Source: Bacteroidales bacterium (lineage in GTDB: Bacteria > Bacteroidota > Bacteroidia > Bacteroidales > ML635J-15). Taken from it: DNA of 42,152 nt. Below are positions 8,449 to 16,064 of the stretch, one piece after another. Every line of letters begins with the position of its first letter. Within the stretch, counting starts at the first letter, position 1. The notes beneath the pieces were generated by a model. The model worked only from the letters and a program-made list of their open reading frames with translations, was not told where the DNA came from and searched no databases. A program made the position numbers and the translations under genes. The stretch is taken from positions 1 through 42,152 of the forward strand of contig QKHS01000048.1 of assembly GCA_003249955.1 (NCBI GenBank), written 5' to 3'.

Positions 8449-8559
8449 CCCGGCAGCATATTTTTTATTGTTTTGTTTAAGCGATAATTTGATGCCGGAA
8501 TAAAAAAAACAGAATTTAACAGTTGCTTTTTTGTTAATAGTGATAAAAATGTTCTTGTG

Positions 8560-9573
8560 ATGGATTGTCAGGAATTTAAAAAAATATTAATCATTCAGAC
8601 GGCATTTATCGGAGATGTTATTTTAGCAACTTCTGTAATTGAAAATCTGATTAGCATAAATCCTGATTATCGTATCGATTTCATGTTGAGAAAAGGCAAT
8701 GAGTCTCTGTTAAAGTTACACCCAAAAATAAGCAAATTATATGTCTGGGATAAGAGAAAACATAAGACCCGGAATTTAATCAGATTGTTAAAAGAAGTCA
8801 GAAAAGAACATTACGATTTGGTAATAAATTTACAGAGATTTGCTTCGAGTGGAATATTTACGGTTATGTCCGGAGCCGGAATTAAAGTTGGTTTCGACAA
8901 AAATCCATTTTCATTTTTGTTTAATTATAAAGCAAGTCATGTAATTTCATCCGAAGGAAAACAGCATGAAGTTGACAGGAATTTATCGCTTTTAACAGCA
9001 ATTGGTTTGCCTGTTTTAACCAGGCAGGTTAAGTTGTATTGTTTTGATTATGAAAGAAAAGCCTTTGGGATAAATGAAGATCAAAAATATTTTGTTGTCG
9101 CCCCGGCATCTGTTTGGTTTACAAAGCAGTTCCCTGTTGACAAATGGACAGACTTTATCAATCTTATCAGTGATGAGTATCTGGTAATTTTCATCGGAGC
9201 TTCAGGAGATTATAATTTAAGTGAGCAGATTATGTCGGGGAGTTCTCATAAAAATTACCTGAATTTATGTGGAACAATCAACCTGTTACAGTCCATGGAA
9301 TTAATGAAAGCCGCCGAACGTTGTTTTGTAAATGATTCAGCTCCGCTACATTTAGCTTCCGCGGCAAATGCAAAAGTTACGGCAATATTTTGTTCTACTG
9401 TTCCTGAGTTTGGTTTTGGCCCTATATCAGACGACTTTGCTGTTATTCAAACGGACGAAAAACTTTCCTGCCGTCCATGTGGGTTACACGGGAAGAAAAA
9501 TTGCCCTGAAACACATTTTAAGTGTGCATACAATATAAAAGAAACGGATTTATTTAAAACAATAGAGAATTGA
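8560..9573 (+). CDS. Glycosyltransferase family 9 (heptosyltransferase-like)
   Basis: A 337-residue protein of the ADP-heptose:LPS heptosyltransferase type, which adds sugars to lipopolysaccharide or related glycans at the inner face of the inner membrane. Family features are the N-terminal ILIIQTAFIGDVILATSVIE, the GAGIKVGFD segment, the mid-protein APASVWFTKQFPVDKW that opens the donor-binding domain, and the C-terminal NDSAPLHLASA followed by a Cys-rich stretch (CRPCGLHGKKNCPE) common in GT9. ATG 8560 is preferred to the GTG directly before it. The actual sugar and acceptor cannot be read from sequence. It is followed after 42 bases by another glycosyltransferase gene. Confidence 0.9.
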   Translation: MDCQEFKKILIIQTAFIGDVILATSVIENLISINPDYRIDFMLRKGNESLLKLHPKISKLYVWDKRKHKTRNLIRLLKEVRKEHYDLVINLQRFASSGIFTVMSGAGIKVGFDKNPFSFLFNYKASHVISSEGKQHEVDRNLSLLTAIGLPVLTRQVKLYCFDYERKAFGINEDQKYFVVAPASVWFTKQFPVDKWTDFINLISDEYLVIFIGASGDYNLSEQIMSGSSHKNYLNLCGTINLLQSMELMKAAERCFVNDSAPLHLASAANAKVTAIFCSTVPEFGFGPISDDFAVIQTDEKLSCRPCGLHGKKNCPETHFKCAYNIKETDLFKTIEN

Positions 9574-9615
9574 ATACTTTGATAGCAATTTTGTGATTTG
9601 GATTAACTAAAAGAG

Positions 9616-10725
9616 ATGATAATAGGATTTGACGCGAAAAGAGCATTTTTAAACAGAAGTGGTTTGGGTAACTATAGCCGCGACATTATAAAGTCGCTGC
9701 ATGATTTTTATCCGGACAACCAGTATCTGCTTTTTTCACCAGAGTCCTCTTCTGAACTATTGGAAGAAAAATACCGGCAAAACGTAATATATCCGAAGGC
9801 AATTACAAAAACAGGCAAATTATATTGGCGTAGTTTTAGAATGGGAGCAACAATTGCAGAACGGAAACCGGATATATTTCACGGACTAAGTAACGAATTG
9901 CCTTTTGATATCAGTAAAACAAAAGCAATAAAAGTTGTTACAATTCACGATTTGATTTTTATTAAGTTTCCGCAGTTATATAGTTTTGCTGACAGAAAAA
10001 TTTATTACAAAAAGTTTTATAAATCTTGCATAAACGCGGATAAAATTGTTGCAACCAGCAATCAGACAAAGACAGATATTATAAAATATTTCAATATTCC
10101 CGAGAGGAAAATTGAAGTTATTTATCAATCATGCAATGCAATGTTTTCTGCCGAAAAATTAAATGACAGGCATTCCTCTGTTCGTGAAAAATATCAGCTT
10201 CCCGATAATTATATTCTTACAGTAGGGACAATTGAAAGAAGAAAAAATGCGCTTAATGTAGTTAAAGCAATGTATTATTTCAATCTTGATGTAAAATATG
10301 TTCTGGCCGGACGCAAAACCAAATATTGCAAAGAGATTCTTGCTTATGCAAAAGAGCATGACATGACAGACAGGATATTAATAAGAGAAAATATTTCGAA
10401 TGAAGATATGCCTGTTGTTTATAACATGGCGGATGTTTTTGTTTATCCTTCTGTTTACGAAGGTTTTGGAATTCCGGTTATCGAAGCTTTTAATGCGGGA
10501 GTTCCTGTAATTACGGCCAATAGCGGAAGTACTGCAGAAATAGGAGGGACGGCCGCTATACAGGTTGATGTTCACAACCCTAAAAATATCGGAGTAGCAG
10601 TAAAGGCAGTTCTGGATAGTAATGAGTTGAGAAAACAATTAATTGAAGACGGGAAAAACCGGGCTGAACTTTTTGACAGTCAGACGGTTTGTAATAATAT
10701 GATGGACTTTTACAAAAGATTATGA
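9616..10725 (+). CDS. Glycosyltransferase family 4 (GT-B fold)
   Basis: A 369-residue retaining glycosyltransferase. The C-terminal domain carries the family's E-x7-E motif, Glu282 to Glu290 in EGFGIPVIE, and the preceding AGRK and VYNMADVFVYPSVYEGFG segments. The N-terminal domain has FHGLSNELP and VVTIHDLIF, typical of GT4 enzymes that act on surface glycans. ATG 9616 has AAAAGAG a few bases upstream as ribosome-binding sequence. Its stop overlaps the start of tsaC by 4 bases. The sugar donor and acceptor are unknown; with the GT9 gene before it, a role in LPS or capsule assembly is likely. Confidence 0.92.
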   Translation: MIIGFDAKRAFLNRSGLGNYSRDIIKSLHDFYPDNQYLLFSPESSSELLEEKYRQNVIYPKAITKTGKLYWRSFRMGATIAERKPDIFHGLSNELPFDISKTKAIKVVTIHDLIFIKFPQLYSFADRKIYYKKFYKSCINADKIVATSNQTKTDIIKYFNIPERKIEVIYQSCNAMFSAEKLNDRHSSVREKYQLPDNYILTVGTIERRKNALNVVKAMYYFNLDVKYVLAGRKTKYCKEILAYAKEHDMTDRILIRENISNEDMPVVYNMADVFVYPSVYEGFGIPVIEAFNAGVPVITANSGSTAEIGGTAAIQVDVHNPKNIGVAVKAVLDSNELRKQLIEDGKNRAELFDSQTVCNNMMDFYKRL

Positions 10726-11282
10726 AAGAGATTGTTCTTGAAACGGTTAATGTTCTGAAAAACGGGGGAGTAATTCTTTATCCGACAGATACTATTTGGG
10801 GGTTGGGTTGTGATGCTACTAACGAATCGGCGGTAGCATCCGTATTCGGGATAAAGCAACGTGATGACAGTAAAAGTATGCTTATTCTTGTGGATTCGCT
10901 GGAAATGCTCAGGAATTATGTAGATTTTATTCCTTCAATTGCTTATAAGCTGATAGAAGCTACAAATAAACCATTGACAATTATTTATCCTAAAGGTAAA
11001 AATCTTGCAAAAAACCTTTTTGCACCAGACGGATCTATAGGAGTAAGGATTGTTAAAAATGATTTTTGTGAGGCAATGATAGCAGCATTGGGCAAGCCGG
11101 TTGTTTCAACTTCTGCAAATTCTGCAGGTAAAAAATCTCCCTTGGGATATTTTGATATTGAGAATGAAATTAAAATGGCTGCGGATTTTATTGTTCCTCT
11201 TCACCTCGAAGAATTAAGTTCTGCCGGGAGTTCTGATATTATTAAAGTAAACCGTAACGGAGAAATACAGGTTATACGATAA
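10722..11282 (+). CDS. tsaC: L-threonylcarbamoyladenylate synthase (TsaC/YrdC)
   Basis: This enzyme makes threonylcarbamoyl-AMP from threonine, bicarbonate and ATP for the t6A37 modification of ANN-decoding tRNAs. The 186-residue protein is one YrdC domain: YPTDTIWGLGCD (20-31), GIKQRDDSK (43-51) and STSANSAG (129-136) are its substrate-binding motifs. The length matches the short TsaC form rather than Sua5, which has an extra C-terminal domain. It overlaps the glycosyltransferase gene by 4 bases. The YciO subgroup is similar, so the exact enzyme is slightly less sure than the fold. Confidence 0.92.
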   Translation: MKEIVLETVNVLKNGGVILYPTDTIWGLGCDATNESAVASVFGIKQRDDSKSMLILVDSLEMLRNYVDFIPSIAYKLIEATNKPLTIIYPKGKNLAKNLFAPDGSIGVRIVKNDFCEAMIAALGKPVVSTSANSAGKKSPLGYFDIENEIKMAADFIVPLHLEELSSAGSSDIIKVNRNGEIQVIR

Positions 11283-11290
11283 AAAGAAAA

Positions 11291-11392
11291 CTCCGGCAAA
11301 TCTTTTGGGAGAGATTGCCGGAGAAAAAATTCAGACATTTTCAAAAAGTTACCGGTTGGTCATTTCCAAATATGATGCCAAAGATTTGCCGG
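11291..11392 (+). promoter_or_regulatory. Two alternative stem-loops between tsaC and prmC
   Basis: The segment CTCCGGCAA (11291-11299) can pair with TTGCCGGAG (11315-11323) to make a local hairpin just after tsaC. The overlapping CCGGCAAATCTTT (11293-11305) is also perfectly complementary over 13 bases to 11380-11392. The two pairings exclude each other. The local hairpin lacks a following T run on the plus strand, so it is not a standard terminator. This could be an attenuator-like switch or an RNA end-protecting structure; it may also be chance. Confidence 0.4.
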
Positions 11393-11418
11393 AATGAGTT
11401 TTAAATCCATACCTACAA

Positions 11419-12303
11419 ATGTTATATTTGCAAAAATTTATTTCATTGGGCACAATACGATTATATATTTCAGAATTGGCAAAGTCTCTTGAAAGACTAT
11501 ATCCTGTTGATGAGGCGGGATCTGTTGCAGAATATTACGTGTCTGAAACTCTGAACCTTAGCAGAACAGAATTAACGATATCTAAAAATGATGAATTATC
11601 AGAAGATAATTTTCTGAAACTTGAAAACAGCCGTAAAAGGCTGGAAACGGGAGAACCGGTTCAGTATGTGACCGGCAGAGCATATTTTTATGGCCTCAGA
11701 TTTTTAGTTGACAAAAATGTCCTTATCCCGAGACAGGAAACAGAAATTTTAGTTGATATTATTGCTGACAAATATAAAAATGCAGGAAAAATCCGTATTC
11801 TGGACATTGGGACAGGTTCCGGTTGCATAGCAGTAAGCCTGAAAAAATATTTGCCGGAAGCACTTGTATATGCACTTGATATTTCGGAAGGTGCTCTTGA
11901 TGTTTGCAAAAAAAATACGGAACTTAACGGTGTCGAAGTTTATGCGTTTCTTTTTGATATTTTATCGGATAATTCTTTCCCTGTTCAGGGAGAATTTGAC
12001 CTGATAATAAGTAATCCTCCATATGTTTTAGAGTCTGAAAAGCAATTGATGCATAAAAATGTTGTTAAATTTGAACCGGCAACAGCCCTTTATGTAAAAG
12101 ACGAAAACCCTCTGTTGTTTTATGAAATTATTTCTCATTTTGCAGCCCTGAAACTAAAAAAAGACGGGGCATTGTATTTTGAAATAAATGAAAGATTTGC
12201 TGCTGAGGTTGTAGCATTAAATGAGAAGTCAGGGCTTAAAAATCCAGAAGTAATACAGGATTTAAATAATAAAAACAGATTTGTTTGTGCTAATATGAAA
12301 TAG
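11419..12303 (+). CDS. prmC: Peptide chain release factor N5-glutamine methyltransferase PrmC
   Basis: PrmC methylates the GGQ glutamine of release factors RF1 and RF2 with S-adenosylmethionine. It has the helical N-terminal domain (ELAKSLERLYPVDEAGSVAEYY), PRQETE (104-109), the SAM-binding DIGTGSG (129-135) and the catalytic NPPYV (199-203), all diagnostic. From ATG 11419 the protein has 294 residues. The first nine residues (MLYLQKFIS) are not typical, and a -7 box overlaps them, so TTG 11446 may be the true start, giving 285 residues. prmC ends 87 bases before the end of the convergent AAA+ gene; that gap holds only a weak imperfect hairpin. Confidence 0.93.
   Translation: MLYLQKFISLGTIRLYISELAKSLERLYPVDEAGSVAEYYVSETLNLSRTELTISKNDELSEDNFLKLENSRKRLETGEPVQYVTGRAYFYGLRFLVDKNVLIPRQETEILVDIIADKYKNAGKIRILDIGTGSGCIAVSLKKYLPEALVYALDISEGALDVCKKNTELNGVEVYAFLFDILSDNSFPVQGEFDLIISNPPYVLESEKQLMHKNVVKFEPATALYVKDENPLLFYEIISHFAALKLKKDGALYFEINERFAAEVVALNEKSGLKNPEVIQDLNNKNRFVCANMK
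11423..11430 (+). promoter_or_regulatory. Candidate -7 box of prmC
   Basis: TATATTTG exactly matches TAnnTTTG. Transcription would begin near 11437, which is downstream of the first in-frame ATG of prmC (11419) but upstream of an in-frame TTG at 11446. No convincing -33 TTTG is seen at the right distance. Confidence 0.4.
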
Positions 12304-12390
12304 TTTGTTGCTACCTGACTAAATTGAAAAAGCAGTGAGATGGCATCATATAGTTAAGCCATTCTCCATAGAGTCGTTTTATATGTACAA

Positions 12391-14271
12391 TCAATCTTCT
12401 TTCTCATTGACAGAATAAAATACCTGCTCTACCATATCTTTAGGTTCCGGAATGTCTTCTTCTTCAAGAGTACGCAATAAATCTGCAGATAAATCTTTAA
12501 TTTCAACCAATCTGTTAGCCTGATTTTGTATGCAGATTTCAAAAATATTTCTTACAACCCGGCCATTACCAAAACCATCATCCCGTTTTTCGTAAAGAAG
12601 CTCAAACATGTCCGTTAATTTGTCGGAGGCATCTTCTGTAAGTATGAAATCATTTTTATTTGCAATTTTTTTAAAAATTTCGAGCAACTGCATCGGCAAA
12701 TAATGTTTAAAAGGTAGGAATCGGTTGAATCTGGAACGCAAACCCGGATTTGATTCTATAAAAATCTTCATGGGTTCTGTATATCCTGCAACAATAACAA
12801 CAAATTCGTTTCTTTTATCTTCCATTCTTTTAACCAACGTGTCAATGGCTTCACTGCCAAAATCTCTGGAATTGTCTTCTGCTGTCAGGGAATATGCTTC
12901 GTCTATAAACAGAACTCCGCCCATGCTGTTGTTTATTATCTCATCAACTTTAATGGCTGTTTGCCCTATATAACCGGCAACCAGCCCTGCACGGTCAGTT
13001 TCTGTCAGATGTCCTTTTTCGAGATAACCCAAATGCTTGTAAATTCTTCCCAGTAGCCTGGCAACAGTGGTTTTCCCTGTGCCGGGAGGTCCTGAAAATA
13101 CAGAATGAAGACTGGTTTCCGGATTTTCCAATCCTTTTTCCGTTCTGATTTTTTCAATCTTAAGGAAATTGATTAAATTAGTTATGCTTTTTTTTACTTC
13201 TTCCAATCCGACCAAATCATTAAGTTCGGACATCGCTTTCTCCAGAGAATCATCTTCATTAATTTCCTGAACAGAAACAGCATTATTTTTGATTTTTGGT
13301 TTTGTTGTTTTATCAAGAATGTTTTTAAGCGATATTTTTTCATTTTCGTTTATGGAATCATCTGCTTTTGCTATAATAGATGCGAAACGATAAATGAGAT
13401 TACCTGATTTTACGAACAGGCTATGTTGAATCCTGAATAAAACAGATGGTAACAGGTACTCATTCTGATATTCTTTTGCCGGGATAATATATTTTGCAGA
13501 CTTTATTTTTTCAATATTTTCCACAAAAGAGTCTTTTACTGTCATTTCATTTAGCCTTTGGATACTTATTCCTTTTGCTAAATTATTTCCTTGCAATCGT
13601 TCGAAAAAATAAGCCAGACAAAACCTCGATTTTTCATTTTCATTACTTATTACTTCGTTGTATGCTTTTATTATATCTGCAAGAAACAGGTGTTCTGCTT
13701 TGTAACCTTCAACAGCTTGATTTGTTCCGCTGAAAATCAGATTCAGGCTTTGAACAAAATGAGCATCAGAATTAAGTTCCCTGCATAAATTTAGTGCTTC
13801 ATCTGACTCATGTAAAAGCATATCGACATATTTGCCATCAAATAGAAGATCCGGGTTTTCAAAGTTTTGTTTTTCGGTATATATCAAATCTTTGTATTTG
13901 TTAATAAAATCATCAAGCGTTTTCTTATTTTCTTGTTTTTTATTAAGGATTAATGTGATAACATCTGCAACAATTGCAATTTCTCCGGCAGAGATGTTTT
14001 TTCTGAAATATTCAATTTCAAAATCCTGTATTGGCTTTTGAAATCCTGTCTTGTTTTCAACATAATATATATTGAAATCTGTGATAATATAATTGGGTGT
14101 TTCCGGGTTTGTGTATGATGCCAGCAGAATTTCTTCTTTTTGTAAATCAAGTTTTGTAAAAAATCCGGTAAGGCTTATTATGTGTACAGGATTTATTTTT
14201 CTTCCGGATTTTATTGATTCGGGAATATTATCGTATTGCGACAACAATGATTCTATTTTGTCGAAAATCAT
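12391..14271 (-). CDS. CbbX/SpoVK-like AAA+ ATPase with large N-terminal extension
   Basis: A 626-residue ATPase. The C-terminal AAA+ module (about 345-610) has Walker A GPPGTGKT (394-401), Walker B VLFIDEA (453-459), sensor 1 VVIVAGYT (491-498) and an arginine-finger region LRSRFNRF (511-518). The start ELNDLVGLEEVKK and the pore-loop region GLVAGYIGQTA place it with CbbX/SpoVK proteins, which form hexamers that remodel other proteins. The first 340 residues match nothing I know, except that residues about 297-320 (ASIIAKADDSINENEKISL) resemble a TerB-type acidic helix pair. It is the last gene of a six-gene operon, 13 bases after the ABC ATPase gene. That suggests it remodels an operon partner; the partner is inferred, not shown. 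Confidence 0.88.
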   Translation of the reverse strand: MIFDKIESLLSQYDNIPESIKSGRKINPVHIISLTGFFTKLDLQKEEILLASYTNPETPNYIITDFNIYYVENKTGFQKPIQDFEIEYFRKNISAGEIAIVADVITLILNKKQENKKTLDDFINKYKDLIYTEKQNFENPDLLFDGKYVDMLLHESDEALNLCRELNSDAHFVQSLNLIFSGTNQAVEGYKAEHLFLADIIKAYNEVISNENEKSRFCLAYFFERLQGNNLAKGISIQRLNEMTVKDSFVENIEKIKSAKYIIPAKEYQNEYLLPSVLFRIQHSLFVKSGNLIYRFASIIAKADDSINENEKISLKNILDKTTKPKIKNNAVSVQEINEDDSLEKAMSELNDLVGLEEVKKSITNLINFLKIEKIRTEKGLENPETSLHSVFSGPPGTGKTTVARLLGRIYKHLGYLEKGHLTETDRAGLVAGYIGQTAIKVDEIINNSMGGVLFIDEAYSLTAEDNSRDFGSEAIDTLVKRMEDKRNEFVVIVAGYTEPMKIFIESNPGLRSRFNRFLPFKHYLPMQLLEIFKKIANKNDFILTEDASDKLTDMFELLYEKRDDGFGNGRVVRNIFEICIQNQANRLVEIKDLSADLLRTLEEEDIPEPKDMVEQVFYSVNEKED

Positions 14272-14284
14272 TTGTTATATGGTA

Positions 14285-15088
14285 TTAAAATTTTAGTGTA
14301 TTTATCAGTTTTTCTTCTACTTCACGTCCGAGTTCCATAAATCGCAAAGTCTTTTTTATTTCCAAATTACGGTCAAGTGGTAAATCGACGCTGATATGTT
14401 CTATAATTTTAGATGGTGGTTTTTTCATAATATAGATATCGTCAGCTAAAAATACAGCTTCGGCAATATCGTGGGTTACAAAAACAATTGTAGTATTAAA
14501 TTTAGACCAAATGTTTAGCAATAATGCCTGCATGCTTTGTCTGGTTTCAATATCAAGAGCTCCAAACGGTTCGTCCATTAATAAAATTTCAGGATTGGAT
14601 ATCAGGCTTCTTGCAATGGCGACTCTTTGTAACTGACCTCCGGATAATAAAGGGTATTGAGCGTATTTTTTTTCCTGTCCTTTTAATCCGACCCACTCAA
14701 TCATTTCCATTGCTTTTTCATTACGCTCTTTTTTAGCTAAACCCTTAAATTTTAATCCAAGGGCGACATTGTCCAGAACAGACATCCAAGGCAAGGATGA
14801 ATATTGCTGAAACACCATATTTACTCTGTTTTTGTCTCCGGCAGGTTCGTTTTTTACCAGAACAGTTCCTGAACTTGGCTTTTGCAGGCCGGAAATATAT
14901 CTTAGTATGGTGCTTTTTCCACAACCGGACATCCCAAGTAAAACAACAAATTGTCCCTGATCAGGCTTATCTTCAATTAATAAATCAAATTCATCGATAA
15001 TTTTAGTTCTTCCTCCATCGTATGTTTGAGTTACGTTTCTGAGTTCTACAATATTATCAAGACCCGGGTCATCATTAAACACTACCAT
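14285..15088 (-). CDS. ABC transporter ATP-binding protein, NitT/TauT (SsuB) type
   Basis: A 267-residue nucleotide-binding subunit. It has Walker A GMSGCGKST (52-60), Q-loop Gln94 in VFQQYSSLPW, signature LSGGQ (148-152), Walker B ILLMDEPFGALD (168-179) and H-loop His206 in VTHDIAEAV. The Q-loop context and PFGALD are typical of ATPases for nitrate, taurine and alkanesulfonate importers. It starts one base after the permease stop, so it is coupled to its partner subunit. It energises the transporter formed with the permease and the OmpA-fused binding protein upstream. Confidence 0.95.
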   Translation of the reverse strand: MVVFNDDPGLDNIVELRNVTQTYDGGRTKIIDEFDLLIEDKPDQGQFVVLLGMSGCGKSTILRYISGLQKPSSGTVLVKNEPAGDKNRVNMVFQQYSSLPWMSVLDNVALGLKFKGLAKKERNEKAMEMIEWVGLKGQEKKYAQYPLLSGGQLQRVAIARSLISNPEILLMDEPFGALDIETRQSMQALLLNIWSKFNTTIVFVTHDIAEAVFLADDIYIMKKPPSKIIEHISVDLPLDRNLEIKKTLRFMELGREVEEKLINTLKF

Positions 15089-15089
15089 G

Positions 15090-16058
15090 CTACTTCTTTT
15101 TTATTTCAGTTTGTTTATGTGGAAATAATACCTGATCTAACAGAACAAAAAGTTTGTCCTGGATTATTCCGATAAGTATAATTATAAGTAAAACTGCAAA
15201 AGCTTTTTCAATACTGCTCTGACGTTTTGCTTCCCAGATAAGTTGTCCGATACCGCCACTTTTATTGAGCATTTCTGCTATAGTTATGTATGTCCATGAA
15301 ATAGCAGTAAGAACTCTGATATCATCAATCAGTTTGCTTAAAACGTAAGGAATGTAAACTGTTTTAACCGTTTGCCATGCACTTGCTCCCAGAGTATAAA
15401 CTGTTTGTAAATAAACCGACTGTACCTCATCTATGCGTTGGACAACAACCGGAATGAGATACACAAGTATTCCGAATGCAAGAAATGTGACTTTCATTTC
15501 GTTACCGATACCTAACCATAAAATGAAAATCCCGGTAACAGCAGTTAATGGGATAAATCTTCCGGCATCAAAAATTCTGCTGAATAAACCTCTGAATAAG
15601 GGGATCAACCCGATTAAGAACCCTACAATCAGTGATATTGCAATTGCCAGGATGTAACCATAAACATTTAATTTTACAGATTTAAGGACATTTGCCATCA
15701 GATTGTCATTTTTGAACATTACAGGAATCGCCATAATGACTTTGTCTGGAGCCGGCAAATTTGTAACTTTTACTTTTTTTAATCCATAGCTTTGTAATTC
15801 CTGATTATCCATTGCCATCAATCTGTCAAAATCTGCAACCAGCAACGAATCGTTTAAATAATACATTTCATTTGCAATAGTAATTTCATTATTTGCAAGT
15901 TCATGTTCATCTAATTGAGTAATATTTGTAGTGGTTGCCATAAAGCTCAGAAGCCACCAAAACCCTAAAATCAAAACAACTCCCAGTATTTGCAAAATCA
16001 AATCTGTTCTGTTATCTAAGTTCCCTCTTAAATTGAAAAGCTTATTTCTAGAATACAT
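15090..16058 (-). CDS. ABC transporter permease, NitT/TauT type, with extra periplasmic segment
   Basis: A 322-residue inner-membrane permease of the BPD transport family. The first helix (about 21-40) is followed by some 55-60 polar residues (42-100) before LPAPDKVI, the point where SsuC/TauC-type permeases normally begin their second part. The remaining five or so helices (from about 132) include the EAA loop YTLGASAWQTVKTVYIP (221-237) that docks the ATPase. The added periplasmic segment contains an acidic, Asn/Leu-rich stretch and is unusual for the family. The gene lies 6 bases after the binding-protein gene and one base before the ATPase gene. Confidence 0.92.
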   Translation of the reverse strand: MYSRNKLFNLRGNLDNRTDLILQILGVVLILGFWWLLSFMATTTNITQLDEHELANNEITIANEMYYLNDSLLVADFDRLMAMDNQELQSYGLKKVKVTNLPAPDKVIMAIPVMFKNDNLMANVLKSVKLNVYGYILAIAISLIVGFLIGLIPLFRGLFSRIFDAGRFIPLTAVTGIFILWLGIGNEMKVTFLAFGILVYLIPVVVQRIDEVQSVYLQTVYTLGASAWQTVKTVYIPYVLSKLIDDIRVLTAISWTYITIAEMLNKSGGIGQLIWEAKRQSSIEKAFAVLLIIILIGIIQDKLFVLLDQVLFPHKQTEIKKK

Positions 16059-16064
16059 AAAATG

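Noticed and set aside
11291-11323. Standard intrinsic terminator after tsaC
   Set aside because: The hairpin is good but is followed by A residues, not T, on the plus strand. It is reported as an alternative-stem element instead.
12337-12366. Bidirectional terminator between convergent prmC and the AAA+ gene
   Set aside because: The stem GAGATGGC/GCCATTCTC has a bulge and a 13-base loop, and no clear T run on either side, so it is too weak to call.
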